Origin: Paractinoplanes ovalisporus
GTDB taxonomy: Bacteria; Actinomycetota; Actinomycetes; Mycobacteriales; Micromonosporaceae
Direction of reading: 5' to 3'
NCBI RefSeq assembly: GCF_016834655.1
Contig: NZ_JAENHP010000004.1
Coordinates: forward strand, 186,001 to 250,000
DNA length: 64,000 bases
Below are positions 31,600-40,529 of the stretch, in pieces; the stretch's first letter is position 1; every line of letters begins with the position of its first letter. The position numbers and the translations under genes are program-made. The notes beneath the pieces are model-generated. The model was not told where the DNA came from. It did no database searches and saw only the letters and a program-made list of their open reading frames with translations.

Positions 31600-32574
31600 T
31601 CAGGAACCTGACCGCGCAACCGCCCGCTCGACCAGGGTCTTGAGGATGTGGCCCAGGTCTTCCCCCGAGGCCTGCACCGCGAGCGGCAACAGCGAAGTCT
31701 CCGTCATCCCGGGCGACACGTTGATGCCCAGCACCTGCGGCGACCCGTCTTCGGCGACGATCAGATCGACCCGGGACAGGTCGCGCAGACCCAGCGCCTT
31801 GTGCGCCGCCAACGCCGTCTCGGCCACCGCCGCCGCCACCGCCGGGGACAAGCGGGCCGGCGTGTGCCACGTCGTCAGACCGGCCGTATAACGGGCCGCA
31901 TAGTCGTACACGCCGTCGCGCGGGACGATCTCGACGATCGGCAACGCCTGCGGGCCGGCGCCCAGGTCGACGATCGAGACGGCCACGTCCATGCCGGGCA
32001 CGAACTTCTCCACCAGCGCCGTCGAGTCGTACGCGAAGCAACCGACCATCGCCGGCGGCAGATCGGCCTCTTCGCGCACCACCGCCGCGCCCAGGCCCGA
32101 ACCGCCCTGCGCCGGCTTGACCATCAACGGCAGGCCCAGACGGTCGACGATGCGGTCGAGCACCGCCACCGCGCCCAGCTCGGAGAACCGGTCGTGCGGC
32201 AGCGCCACCCAGTCGGGCGTCGGGATGCCGGCCTCACGCAGCATCGACTTCGCCGACGGCTTGTCCCACGCCAGGCGGGCCGCCCGCGCGTCGCAGCCCA
32301 CATAGGGCACTCCGCACAGGTCGAGCACACCGCGCAGCGAGCCGTCCTCCCCCGTCGCGCCGTGCAGGGCGATCACCACCGCGTCGGGCGGGTCTTCCTG
32401 CAGCGACGGCAGCAGCGACACGTCGGCGTCGCGCATCTCGGCGCTCAGGCCGACCTCGCGCAACGCGTCGAGCACCCGGCGACCCGAGCGCAGCGACACG
32501 TCCCGTTCGTAGGAGAGGCCACCGGCCAGGACCATCACGCGCACTTCGTCACCCGCAACCATGGAGGAGATCAT
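31600..32574 (-). CDS. D-alanine--D-alanine ligase-like ATP-grasp protein
   Basis: 324 residues from ATG 32574, which overlaps the upstream aminotransferase stop by 4 nt (ATGA). ATG 32562 is an alternative without a ribosome site. Family features are VLAGGLSYERDVSLRSG at the N-terminus, ALHGATGEDGSLRG, VKPAQGGSGLGAAVV (glycine-rich loop), IVEIVPRDGVYDYAARY and VSPGMTETSLLP. The second metal-binding Glu of Ddl (in LExN) is replaced by Gly (VLGINVSPG), so activity as a standard ligase is uncertain. It might make D-Ala-D-Ala for peptidoglycan or be a divergent peptide ligase. It forms an operon with the aminotransferase. Confidence 0.82.
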   Translation of the reverse strand: MISSMVAGDEVRVMVLAGGLSYERDVSLRSGRRVLDALREVGLSAEMRDADVSLLPSLQEDPPDAVVIALHGATGEDGSLRGVLDLCGVPYVGCDARAARLAWDKPSAKSMLREAGIPTPDWVALPHDRFSELGAVAVLDRIVDRLGLPLMVKPAQGGSGLGAAVVREEADLPPAMVGCFAYDSTALVEKFVPGMDVAVSIVDLGAGPQALPIVEIVPRDGVYDYAARYTAGLTTWHTPARLSPAVAAAVAETALAAHKALGLRDLSRVDLIVAEDGSPQVLGINVSPGMTETSLLPLAVQASGEDLGHILKTLVERAVARSGS

Positions 32575-33875
32575 GCCAAGTCGGGACCGGGGGCGTCCGC
32601 GGCGGCCGTGCCCCGGCGCCGGGACGAGGCGAAACCGGAACCGAAGACGGCCCGCATCGCCAGTTCCTGCTCCATCACCCCGGACAGACGCCGGATGCCC
32701 TCGCGGATGCGCTCGGGAGAGGAGAAGGAGAAGTTGAGCCGCATGTTGGACCGGCCCGTGCCGTCGGCGTAGAAGCCCGTGCCCGGCACGTACGCCACCC
32801 GGGCCGCGATCGCCCGCGGCATCATCGCCTTGGAGTCGAGACCCTCGGGCAGCGTCGCCCACACGAACAGTCCACCGGTCGGGTGTGTCCACGAGGTGCC
32901 GGGCGGCATGAGGTCGCGCAGCGAGGTCAGCATCGCGTCGCGGCGTTCGCGATAGATCTCGCGGTAGACCTTGATCTGCTCCTGCCACGGCATCGTCGAC
33001 AGATATTGCGTCACGGCGCCCTGCGCGAACGCACTCGGGCACAGCACGTTCGCCTCGCTCATCATCACAAGCTTTTCCCGTACGGCGTGAGGGGCGAGAA
33101 TCCACCCGACCCGCAACCCGGGGGCGAACGTCTTGGAGAACGTGCTCACATAGAAGACGCCCTCACGCCGGCGGGCCCGCAGCGGGCGCGGCGCCTCCCC
33201 CTCGAACGACAACATGCCGTACGGGTCGTCTTCCACCACCAGCAGCCCGGCGCGCTCACAGATGTCGAGAACCTGCTCGCGCCGCTCGTCGGTCAGGGTG
33301 ACGCCGGCCGGGTTTTGGAACGTCGGGATCGTGTAGAGGAACTTGGCCTTCTTCCCGGACCGCTCGGTGGCGGCGATCGCCTCTTCGAGGGCGGCCGGAA
33401 TCAGTCCCTCGTCGTCCATCGGGACATGCGTGACCTGGGCCTGCGCGGCCTGGAAGACACCGAGCGCGCCGACATAGCTGGGGCCCTCGGCGAGAACCAC
33501 GTCGCCCGGGTCGAGGAAGAGCCGGGCGAGCAGGTCGAGCGCCTGCTGACCGCCGACGGTCACCACCACGTCGTCGGGTGAGGCGCCGCTGATGCCGGAA
33601 AGCGCCATCACCTCGCAGATGCGCTCACGCAGGTCGACCGTGCCCTGGCCGATGCCGTATTGAAGGCTGCTCGCGCCCTGCTCGGCGGCGAGCTGGTTGA
33701 GCATCTCGCCCACCGCGTCGAGCGGGAGGGCGGCGATGTAGGGCGAGCCACCGGCGAGCGACACGACCTCGGGACGACTTGCCACTGCGAAGAGTGCGCG
33801 GATCTCAGAGGTGGTCATGCCACGCACCCGACGCGCGTACCGATCGGTGTAGTCGTCCTGGGTTGTGCCGGTCAT
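32571..33875 (-). CDS. PLP-dependent class I/II aminotransferase
   Basis: 434 residues from the start at 33875. Fold-type I aminotransferase of the LysN/2-aminoadipate-transaminase type. Motifs are VSLAGGSPYI, LQYGIGQGTVDLRERI, VTVGGQQALDLLARLF, the aspartate motif VVEDDPYG, the PLP lysine in STFSKTFAPGLRVGW, and GLFVWATLPEG and the Arg in SNMRLNFSF for substrate carboxylate. No membrane segment is present. It is the first gene of a two-gene operon with the Ddl-like ligase, which suggests amino-acid supply or modification linked to cell wall, although the true substrate is not deducible. Confidence 0.85.
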   Translation of the reverse strand: MTGTTQDDYTDRYARRVRGMTTSEIRALFAVASRPEVVSLAGGSPYIAALPLDAVGEMLNQLAAEQGASSLQYGIGQGTVDLRERICEVMALSGISGASPDDVVVTVGGQQALDLLARLFLDPGDVVLAEGPSYVGALGVFQAAQAQVTHVPMDDEGLIPAALEEAIAATERSGKKAKFLYTIPTFQNPAGVTLTDERREQVLDICERAGLLVVEDDPYGMLSFEGEAPRPLRARRREGVFYVSTFSKTFAPGLRVGWILAPHAVREKLVMMSEANVLCPSAFAQGAVTQYLSTMPWQEQIKVYREIYRERRDAMLTSLRDLMPPGTSWTHPTGGLFVWATLPEGLDSKAMMPRAIAARVAYVPGTGFYADGTGRSNMRLNFSFSSPERIREGIRRLSGVMEQELAMRAVFGSGFASSRRRGTAAADAPGPDLA

Positions 33876-34042
33876 CCGGGCTTCACCTCACAAAAAAGGA
33901 AGGGACGAAACCCGATGCTAGTCGGGCCCGACGACAGAAGCCCTCGGTTAACCGGCCACTGTGCCCGACCTGGTCCCGTTCATGAGTATTGCGGCGTAGG
34001 ATCCCACCCGGGAGCGGGCCGGAAACACTCTGGGGGGATTCA

Positions 34043-34711
34043 GTGTCGCGACGCCTGGTCAACCTCACGCTGGACACGCTCGGCGATCTGCCGAGGCCGT
34101 GCAGCCAGTGCGTGTTCTGGGAGTTGGACCCGGTCGCGGCCGAACGTGCCTGCGCCTCCGGCGACCCCGGCCTCGAGAAGGAGGCGTGGGTCTCGCAGAC
34201 CCTGCTGGAGTGGGGTTCCTGCGGCAAGCTGGCCTATGTCGACGGCATGCCGGCCGGCTTTGTGATGTACGCCCCACCGGCCTACGTCCCCCGGTCGATG
34301 GCCTTCCCGACCTCGCCGGTGAGCGCCGACGCGGCGCTGCTGATGACCGCGCACGTGGTGGCCTCGTTCGCTGGCGGCGGGCTGGGCCGCATGCTCGTCC
34401 AGGGCGTCGCTCGTGATCTCACCAAGCGCGGGGTCAAGGCGATCGAGGCGTTCGGCGACGCGAAGTTCGGCGAGGCCGACGAGGAGAAGCAGACGGGCTG
34501 TGTCGCGCCGGTCGACTTCTTCCTTTCCGTCGGCTTCAAGACGGTACGTCCGCATCCGCGCTTCCCGCGGCTGCGTCTCGAGCTGCGCACCGCCCTGTCG
34601 TGGAAGTCCGACGTCGAATACGCGCTCGAGAAGCTGCTCGGCTCGATGAGCCCCGAGACGCTGCTGCGGCCGGTCCGCCCGGCCACAGCAACCCGCACGG
34701 TCGAGAACTGA
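34043..34711 (+). CDS. GNAT-family N-acetyltransferase
   Basis: 222 residues from GTG 34043, chosen because GGGGGGAT ends 5 bp upstream. A longer frame from 33989 has no such site. The acetyl-CoA loop is seen as SFAGGGLGRMLVQGVARDL, preceded by the strand GKLAYVDGMPAGFVMYA and followed by KAIEAFGDAKF. An N-terminal PCSQCVFWEL with a Cys pair is notable. Homologues commonly occur beside cwlM/trx in actinobacteria. The substrate is unknown. It converges on cwlM with an 8-bp gap. Confidence 0.8.
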   Translation: MSRRLVNLTLDTLGDLPRPCSQCVFWELDPVAAERACASGDPGLEKEAWVSQTLLEWGSCGKLAYVDGMPAGFVMYAPPAYVPRSMAFPTSPVSADAALLMTAHVVASFAGGGLGRMLVQGVARDLTKRGVKAIEAFGDAKFGEADEEKQTGCVAPVDFFLSVGFKTVRPHPRFPRLRLELRTALSWKSDVEYALEKLLGSMSPETLLRPVRPATATRTVEN

Positions 34712-34718
34712 GGCCGGG

Positions 34719-35867
34719 TCAGGCGCGGTTCGACAGCGCCATCCGCAGCTGCCGCACGTCGATCGAGCCGGTGGGAACGTCGGCCTCGACCGGGTAATAC
34801 ATGCGCTGCACCGCGGCCAGGATCGCCTCGACGATCTGCTCGCGGAACAGCGGGTTGACCAGCCGGTCACGGTCGACCTGCGAGGTGAGATAACCCAGGT
34901 CCACCCGTACGGCGGGCATGCGCGTCAGACGCAGCAGCTCCCACGTCTTGGCGTGGACGCGGCAGTCGCGCAGGCCGGTGCGTACGGCGATCTCCCGCTG
35001 CACCAGGTTGGCCAGCCGCTCCCCCACCGTCGAGCTCAGGCCGCTGCCCGTGCCGTAGTGGTAGGTCGCGACCCCGTCGGCCGCCTCGTTGTCGTGGCCG
35101 TCGAGGTGCAGCGAGATCAGCAGGTCGGCGCCGAGGCTGTTGGCCAGCGCGGCCCGGTCGGCGCCGCTCATCGACTCGGCCGGCTTGGGACCGCGGGTCA
35201 GGTGCACCCGCATGCCGGCCGCGGCCAGGCGGCCCTCGAGGCGGTTGGCCAGGTCGTAGACCAGGTCGGCCTCGCTCCACCGCAGCGGCCCGTCGGGCAC
35301 GACGACACCCTGGTCGTCACCGCCGCCGTGGCCGGGGTCGATCACGATGGTCTTGCCGACCAGGTTGGTGCCGGCCTGACGGAACGCCTCGGCCTCGCGC
35401 AGCCACTGCGGCCGGCCCCCGACCACCTTGCGGCCGAGGCGGCGCAGCGCCTTCATCGTCTGGGGGCCGCAGGAGCCGTCGGGGGTGAGGCCGACCTCAC
35501 GCTGGAACTGGGCCACCGCGCGGGCCGTGCGGGGGCCGTAGATCGAGTCGGCGCGACCGGAGTCGAAGCCCATCTCGAGCAGCCGCTCCTGCAGGGTCCG
35601 GACGTCTTCGCCGACGAGCGCGTCGGGCACCGAGTGGAACAGGGTGCGCGCGCCGAGCCGCCAGCGGGACGCGTCGAGCGCACCCCAGGTCTCGTCGCCG
35701 ACCAGGCCGTCGATGCCCAGACCACGGCTCTGCTGGAAGGCCCGCACCGCGGTGTCCAGGGCGTCGTCGAAGGAGTCTCCGGCCGTCTCCAGCAGTTCCA
35801 GACCGACCAGGATCGATCGGATCTCGGCAACGGCCGGGCCGCTGTCTCCACGTCGGATGGAACGCAC
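34719..35867 (-). CDS. cwlM: CwlM-like N-acetylmuramoyl-L-alanine amidase-family protein
   Basis: 382 residues from GTG 35867, without a signal peptide, so cytoplasmic. Two peptidoglycan-binding-1 domains come first (about 1-70 and 80-145, with FQQSRGLGIDGLVGDETW and QFQREVGLTPDGSCGP), then an Amidase_3 domain from about residue 165 (TIVIDPGHGGGDDQG). The zinc-site His of DPGHGG, the Glu of WSEADL and the His of LISLHLDGH are kept. The catalytic Glu of the usual VETGF motif is replaced by Asp (VRVDLGY). In mycobacteria CwlM is an essential regulator of MurA rather than a hydrolase, and the lack of a signal peptide fits that role. It is next to trxA/trxB as in mycobacteria. Confidence 0.9.
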   Translation of the reverse strand: MRSIRRGDSGPAVAEIRSILVGLELLETAGDSFDDALDTAVRAFQQSRGLGIDGLVGDETWGALDASRWRLGARTLFHSVPDALVGEDVRTLQERLLEMGFDSGRADSIYGPRTARAVAQFQREVGLTPDGSCGPQTMKALRRLGRKVVGGRPQWLREAEAFRQAGTNLVGKTIVIDPGHGGGDDQGVVVPDGPLRWSEADLVYDLANRLEGRLAAAGMRVHLTRGPKPAESMSGADRAALANSLGADLLISLHLDGHDNEAADGVATYHYGTGSGLSSTVGERLANLVQREIAVRTGLRDCRVHAKTWELLRLTRMPAVRVDLGYLTSQVDRDRLVNPLFREQIVEAILAAVQRMYYPVEADVPTGSIDVRQLRMALSNRA

Positions 35868-35920
35868 GCGCGACTCCCTAGAACGAAGAAGGACTCCGGG
35901 CAGCGTACTCCGGACCCACC

Positions 35921-35954
35921 AAAGACGCCCCGCACCCGTGAGGGCGCGGGGCGT
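35921..35954 (-). terminator. Rho-independent terminator of trxBA
   Basis: Read on the minus strand, a 9-bp stem ACGCCCCGC/GCGGGGCGT (35946-35954 with 35925-35933) with a 12-nt loop is followed by CTTT, 14 bp after the trxA stop. Confidence 0.75.
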
Positions 35955-35967
35955 GGGGAACGACGGC

Positions 35968-36294
35968 TCAGAGGGCCGATTCGATGAAGTTGACCAGGGC
36001 GCTCTTGGGCTTGGCGCCGGTCACCGAGCTGACCGCCTCGCCACCCTTGAAGATGGTCAGGGTCGGCACCGACATCACCCGATAGGCGCGGGTCGTCTCC
36101 GGGTTCTCGTCGATGTTCACCTGGACGATCTCGACCTTGTCGCCCATCTCCTTGGCGATCTCGGCGAGCAGCGGGTCGACCTTCTTGCAGGGCGCGCACC
36201 ACTCGGCCCAGAAGTCCACCAGCACCGGCTTCTTCGACTGCAGCACGTCGTTGACGAACGTGGCGTCGGTGACCGTCTTACCTGCTACTCCCAC
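35968..36294 (-). CDS. trxA: Thioredoxin
   Basis: Small disulfide reductant, 108 residues from GTG 36294. The thioredoxin fold shows VLVDFWAEWCAPCKK with active-site Cys33 and Cys36, and the cis-Pro loop MSVPTLTIF. The active site is WCAPC rather than the commonest WCGPC, a natural variant that can shift the redox potential slightly. It lies 18 bp after trxB, which reduces it, so the two form one operon ending at the hairpin at 35.9 kb. Confidence 0.96.
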   Translation of the reverse strand: MGVAGKTVTDATFVNDVLQSKKPVLVDFWAEWCAPCKKVDPLLAEIAKEMGDKVEIVQVNIDENPETTRAYRVMSVPTLTIFKGGEAVSSVTGAKPKSALVNFIESAL

Positions 36295-36312
36295 TACGAC
36301 ACTCCTGATCTT

Positions 36313-37272
36313 TTAGAGCTCGACGAACGATGCGATGAAGCGCTCGGCGTCCAGCGCCGCGGAACAGCCCGTTCCGGAGGCGGTGATGGCCTGGCGGTAG
36401 GTGTGGTCGACCAGGTCGCCGGCCGCGAACACACCGGGGATGTTGGTGCGCGTGCTCGGCGAGTCGACCTTCACGTAGCCGTCGTCGTCGAGCTCGATCT
36501 GGCCCTTGAAGAGCTCGCTGCGCGGGTCGTGACCGATCGCCACGAACACGCCCGTGACGTCGAGCAGCTTCTCCTCGCCGGTCTGCGTGTTCTTCAGGCG
36601 GACGCCGGAGACCTTGCCGTCGTCGCCCAGGATCTCCTCGACCTTGGAGTTCCACTCGACCTTGATTTTCTCGTTGTTCAGCGCCCGCAGCTGCATGACC
36701 TTGCTGGCCCGGAACGAGTCACGCCGGTGCACGATGGTGACCGTCTCGGCGAAGCGGGTGAGGAAGGTCGCCTCCTCCATCGCGGAGTCGCCGCCGCCGA
36801 CCACCACGATGTGCTGGTTGCGGAAGAAGAAGCCGTCACAGGTGGCACAGGACGAGACGCCGTGGCCGAGGAGCTCCTGCTCACCGGGCACGCCCAGCGG
36901 CCGCCAGGCCGAGCCGGTGGAGAGGATGACCGCGCGGGCGAAGTATTGCTTGTCGCCCACCCAGACGGTCTTGAGGCCCTCGGTGCCGGCCTCGGTCGGC
37001 TTGTCGCCCAGTTCGACCCGGGTCGCGTCGTCGGTGATGAACTCGGCGCCGAACCGCTCGGCCTGCGCCCGCATGTTGTCCATCAGCTCCGGGCCCATGA
37101 TGCCCTCGCGGAAGCCGGGGAAGTTTTCCACCTCGGTGGTGGTCATCAGGGCGCCACCGGACTGGACGCCCTCGATCACGAGCGGCTTGAGGTTCGCCCG
37201 GGCGGCATACAACGCCGCGGTGTAACCGGACGGTCCCGAACCGATGATGATCAGATTGCGGACCTCGTCCAC
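36313..37272 (-). CDS. trxB: Thioredoxin-disulfide reductase
   Basis: FAD/NADPH flavoenzyme that reduces thioredoxin. 319 residues from GTG 37272, chosen because GAGGAG lies at proper spacing and the FAD motif then follows at the usual place. A longer frame reaches 37320. The FAD-binding motif is [19 protein letters not shown] (residues 8-26), the redox pair is CATC (142-145), the NADPH fold is [13 protein letters not shown], and the C-terminal FAD motif is [10 protein letters not shown]. In sigM regulons of mycobacteria trxB-trxC lies next to sigM, as here. Confidence 0.97.
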   Translation of the reverse strand: MDEVRNLIIIGSGPSGYTAALYAARANLKPLVIEGVQSGGALMTTTEVENFPGFREGIMGPELMDNMRAQAERFGAEFITDDATRVELGDKPTEAGTEGLKTVWVGDKQYFARAVILSTGSAWRPLGVPGEQELLGHGVSSCATCDGFFFRNQHIVVVGGGDSAMEEATFLTRFAETVTIVHRRDSFRASKVMQLRALNNEKIKVEWNSKVEEILGDDGKVSGVRLKNTQTGEEKLLDVTGVFVAIGHDPRSELFKGQIELDDDGYVKVDSPSTRTNIPGVFAAGDLVDHTYRQAITASGTGCSAALDAERFIASFVEL

Positions 37273-37407
37273 TGCCGACTCCTCAGTCTGCTCTTCGCCG
37301 GGAAATCCCCTCGGCGACACTGCACGCTAGAACGTCAAGATAGGCGCCCACCATTCCCGCGGGCGTGGTCGTGTCCGACCTCACGCGGAACGGGTTTGGG
37401 GTGTCGC

Positions 37408-38271
37408 TCAGCGTACCGGGACTTTGTCGATCGTGTCGGCGTCGCCGGCGCGCGCGCCGCAATCCGGGCCGACCGCCCAGGCCTGCTCGCCGCCGGCACC
37501 GGAGAACCGGACGATCACCGCCGGAGCGCCGTCGAACCGGGCAAAGTCGGCGGACTGGACGGATATCACGCCGCCGTTCTCCTGCTGGATCGCGGCGAAG
37601 CATTCCTCGAGGGCCGCTCGCGCCGACAGACGGGACAGCGCGGGATCGCCCGAGATCGCCGACGACGATCGCTGCGCCTGGTCCTCTTCGCTGCCGAACG
37701 CCTGCTCGCTCCTGGGGGCACTCATGGGCGTGACCTGCGGCGGGGCGGCGAGTGTGGCTCGGTTGTAGTCGGTGCCGGTCGACGTGACGGCCGCGCCGGG
37801 GCCCGAGTCGGCCAGCGCGGTGGTCTTCTCGGCCGAGCCCGCGGCCGAGCTGGCGGAGTCGGCCGAGTCGTCGCGGCTCTGCCCGGCGAGATAGTCGGCG
37901 CCGAAGCCGACAAAGGCGATGAATCCGGCCGCGATCGCGATGGGGGTGGCCCAGCGCATCCGACGGCCACGCTTCTTTTCCCGTCCGCCCTCAGGGGCGT
38001 CCCCACGCACAACAGTGAGTTGCGGCACGGGCGCGAACATGCCGTCGAGCCGGGCCGCCAGGTCGTCGGGCATGGGTTCGGCCGGGAGGTTTCCCAGCTC
38101 GGCCACGACGACGTCGATGCCGCCGCTGAGCTGCTCGTACGCCTCACGCCAAGCGGAATCGCGGGCGATCAGCGTGGCCACCGCGGACTCGTCGGGCGTG
38201 CCCTCGAGGGCGCCGCCGATGTAGTCCGCCAGCAGGTCGATGTCGACCCCGCTGAACTCGGCCCCGGTCAC
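37408..38271 (-). CDS. Anti-sigma factor for SigM (single-pass membrane protein)
   Basis: 287 residues from GTG 38271, overlapping the sigM stop by 4 nt (GTGA). The N-terminal ~115 residues are cytoplasmic and helical (LLADYIGGALEGTPDESAVA). A membrane segment follows at about residues 125-145 (ATPIAIAAGFIAFVGFGADY), then a Ser/Ala-rich extracytoplasmic linker and a compact C-terminal domain (ISVQSADFARFDGAPAVIVR, with single Cys residues in LEECF and GPDCG). No HxxxCxxC zinc motif is present, so it is not a ZAS anti-sigma factor. Coupling to sigM and the layout match the sigM/anti-sigma pair of actinobacteria. Confidence 0.85.
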   Translation of the reverse strand: MTGAEFSGVDIDLLADYIGGALEGTPDESAVATLIARDSAWREAYEQLSGGIDVVVAELGNLPAEPMPDDLAARLDGMFAPVPQLTVVRGDAPEGGREKKRGRRMRWATPIAIAAGFIAFVGFGADYLAGQSRDDSADSASSAAGSAEKTTALADSGPGAAVTSTGTDYNRATLAAPPQVTPMSAPRSEQAFGSEEDQAQRSSSAISGDPALSRLSARAALEECFAAIQQENGGVISVQSADFARFDGAPAVIVRFSGAGGEQAWAVGPDCGARAGDADTIDKVPVR

Positions 38272-38957
38272 CTCTGGTCCCTCCGCTCGTTCCCGCCGGG
38301 CGGCGGTTTCACCGCACCCGGTCCGGATGGGACGGTTTCCGTGGCCCCCGGGTTCCCGGCCGGGGCGTGATTGGTGTCTCTCCCCCGCAACTCGCCCAGT
38401 GCCAAGGCCATTCTGGCCCGGCCCCGGGCGCACCTGCTCTTGATCGTGCCGACCGCCACGTCGAGCATCTCGGCCGCCTCGGCGACCGGGTAGCCCTGCA
38501 CGTCGACCAGCACGATCGCGGCCCGTTGATCGGCCGGCAGGTCGGCCAGGGCCTGCCGCACGAGCAGCGCGGTCTCGTGGTCGGCCTGGGGCGCGGCCGG
38601 CTCCACACCGGACGGCCGGTCTTCCGAGCGACTGCCGTCGGGCAGCGGCACGGTCGGGTGGGCCTGGCGTTTGCGGATCCGGTCGAGGCACGCGTTGACC
38701 ACGATGCGGTGCAGCCAAGTGGTGACGGCCGAGTCGCCCCGGAACCTGGCGGCGTTGCGGTGGGCCGAGAGCAGGGCGTCCTGCACCGCGTCGGCGGCCT
38801 CCTCGCGGTCGCCGATGGTGCGCAGGGCGACTGCCCAGAGACGGTCACGGTGCCGCCGGACCAGTTCGCCGAAGGCTTCCTTGTCGCCTTCGACGTGGGC
38901 GCGCAGAAGCTCGGCGTCGCTGGGCGCGACACCCTGCGAGGCGTCCCCGGAAGTCAC
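38268..38957 (-). CDS. sigM: ECF RNA polymerase sigma factor SigM
   Basis: 229 residues from GTG 38957. Region 2 is seen in EAFGELVRRHRDRLWAVALR and DAVQDALLSAHRNAARF with the -10-binding TTWLHRIVVNACLDRIRKR. Region 4 is LADLPADQRAAIVLVDVQ with the helix-turn-helix AEAAEMLDVAVGTIKSR. The C-terminal tail is Pro/Gly rich. A -10 element TAGATT ends 6 nt before the GTG, suggesting a leaderless mRNA. The name rests on synteny with trxB-trxA-cwlM and murJ, as in mycobacteria. Confidence 0.9.
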   Translation of the reverse strand: MTSGDASQGVAPSDAELLRAHVEGDKEAFGELVRRHRDRLWAVALRTIGDREEAADAVQDALLSAHRNAARFRGDSAVTTWLHRIVVNACLDRIRKRQAHPTVPLPDGSRSEDRPSGVEPAAPQADHETALLVRQALADLPADQRAAIVLVDVQGYPVAEAAEMLDVAVGTIKSRCARGRARMALALGELRGRDTNHAPAGNPGATETVPSGPGAVKPPPGGNERRDQR

Positions 38958-38963
38958 GCCAGC

Positions 38964-38969
38964 AATCTA
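38964..38969 (-). promoter_or_regulatory. -10 element of sigM (leaderless)
   Basis: TAGATT on the minus strand ends 6 nt before the sigM GTG, so the transcript would start at the codon itself. Confidence 0.55.
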
Positions 38970-38983
38970 ACCGGACGGGGCGA

Positions 38984-38999
38984 TCGGGCGCGCGCCCGA
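38984..38999. terminator. Perfect palindrome after the pseudokinase gene
   Basis: TCGGGCGCGCGCCCGA is a 16-bp palindrome between the pseudokinase stop and the sigM promoter. It could fold as a stem in the transcript or act as a protein site. No U-tract follows. Confidence 0.3.
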
Positions 39000-39002
39000 C
39001 GC

Positions 39003-40529
39003 TCAGTAGCCGAGAACCGAGATCTCCTGGAGATCGACCGAGAAGCGGCCCTCGCCGTCGGAGGGCAGCTTGGTCATGAAGACCAGAACGTAGCGGTAGG
39101 TCTGGTCGGGGTTGAAGACCGAGAACACCTTGCGGTTGCCGGTCGTCACCGTCTCGGAGTCGCCCAGCCGCTTGTAGGTGTCCATGATCTTCTGGTCGCC
39201 GGCCGAGGTGTCGCCGAAGTCGTCGGTGCCGGTGCGGATGTCCATCGTGACGCCGGGCTGCGACAGCAGGACCTCGACCTCGGAGAGCTTGCGGGCCTGG
39301 CCGAGGTCGATCAGCACGCCCATGCCGGGCTTGCGGGTGCCGAAGTTGGCCTGGTTGAAGTGCTGCAGCTCCCACGCGGTCTCGTCGTCACCGTCGACCG
39401 TGTATTTCGACTCGCCGGTGTCGTCGCGGTCGCCCTGCGGCGGGTCGACGATGCGGACCATGTCGGCGTTCAGCGCGATCTTCTTCGGCTCGGGCGCCGG
39501 GGCCTGGCTGTCGGTGCTGCCTTGAGGGTCACTGCCCGCGCCCGCCTCGGCGGTGGTTGTCGGCTGGGCGTTGCCGGAGTTGTCGATCGCGCGGATGCCG
39601 AAGACGAGACCGACGACCGCGATGACGATGAGGGCCGCGACCCCGATGATGATCTTCGACGTGCTGCGAGCCGGCTCGGTCGTCGTGTTCTGGGCGAACC
39701 GCAGCGGGCCGACGTCTTCGTATTCCTCCTCGGCGGCGGCGTCGAGCCGGGCCAGTTCGGCGGTGAGCGCGTCGGCCTCGGGCACGGCGACCCGGGCGTC
39801 GAGCAGGTCCATCGTCAGATCGTCGAGGTAGGCCGGGACGCCGGCGCGGATCTGGCGGGGCGCCGCCGGGGCACCGGTCGCGTCGCGGCTCGCGTCGGGC
39901 AGCGCGCTGCGGCCGACCTCGTCGTGGGGCCAGTGACCGGTCAGCGCGTAATAGAGAATGCCGCCGACCGCACGCAGGTCACCCTCGACACTGTCGGCCG
40001 AGTCGGCCCGGGCGTCGGCCAGCACGACACGGCCGTCGTCGCCGATCAGCGTGGTGCCGGGGTGGACGTTGCCGTGGACCATGCCGGTGGCGTGCACGGC
40101 GGCCAGGGCGTCGGCGATGGAGTGGGCGATGGCGGTGGCGCGGGCCGGGTCGAGCGGGCCCTGGGAGCTGACCATCTCGCGCAGCGACTCGCCGTCGACC
40201 CATTCGCGTACGACATAGGCCCGCGCGCCCTCGTCGATGGCGTCGTAGACCCCGACCAGGTTGGGGTGGATGACCCGGCTCGCGTCGACCGCGGCCTGAA
40301 GCATCTCGGTGGCGGAATCGCCGCCGGGGTAACGCAGGACGACCGCGACCGGACGCCGCAGGATCACGTCGATGCCGCGCCAGACCTGCCGGCCGGCGCT
40401 GTCGTCGTTGACGTGTTCCTGGAGTTCGTAACGCTCGGCGAGGACCTCGCCGGCGGTGGGCGCACCGAAAGTCATGACCGGTCCGTCCGCATCGGCCGTG
40501 GTCTCGTGGCCTTCGCCGACCTGGGTCAC
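39003..40529 (-). CDS. Membrane pseudokinase, MurJ-associated
   Basis: 508 residues from GTG 40529, chosen because GAGGAGG ends 5 nt upstream. A GTG at 40550 precedes that site. The protein-kinase-like domain (about 15-270) keeps the N-lobe shape (LAERYELQEHVNDD, RRPVAVVLRYPGG). However, HRD reads VHGNVHPG and DFG reads LADARAD, so catalytic Asp residues are missing. A membrane segment follows at about 295-318 (SKIIIGVAALIVIAVVGLVF). The extracytoplasmic part has a discoidin/galactose-binding-like domain (DDETAWELQHFNQ, GVLIDLGQARKLSEVEVLL). In M. tuberculosis such a pseudokinase is fused to MviN/MurJ and binds FhaA when phosphorylated; here it is a separate gene just downstream of murJ. Confidence 0.88.
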   Translation of the reverse strand: MTQVGEGHETTADADGPVMTFGAPTAGEVLAERYELQEHVNDDSAGRQVWRGIDVILRRPVAVVLRYPGGDSATEMLQAAVDASRVIHPNLVGVYDAIDEGARAYVVREWVDGESLREMVSSQGPLDPARATAIAHSIADALAAVHATGMVHGNVHPGTTLIGDDGRVVLADARADSADSVEGDLRAVGGILYYALTGHWPHDEVGRSALPDASRDATGAPAAPRQIRAGVPAYLDDLTMDLLDARVAVPEADALTAELARLDAAAEEEYEDVGPLRFAQNTTTEPARSTSKIIIGVAALIVIAVVGLVFGIRAIDNSGNAQPTTTAEAGAGSDPQGSTDSQAPAPEPKKIALNADMVRIVDPPQGDRDDTGESKYTVDGDDETAWELQHFNQANFGTRKPGMGVLIDLGQARKLSEVEVLLSQPGVTMDIRTGTDDFGDTSAGDQKIMDTYKRLGDSETVTTGNRKVFSVFNPDQTYRYVLVFMTKLPSDGEGRFSVDLQEISVLGY

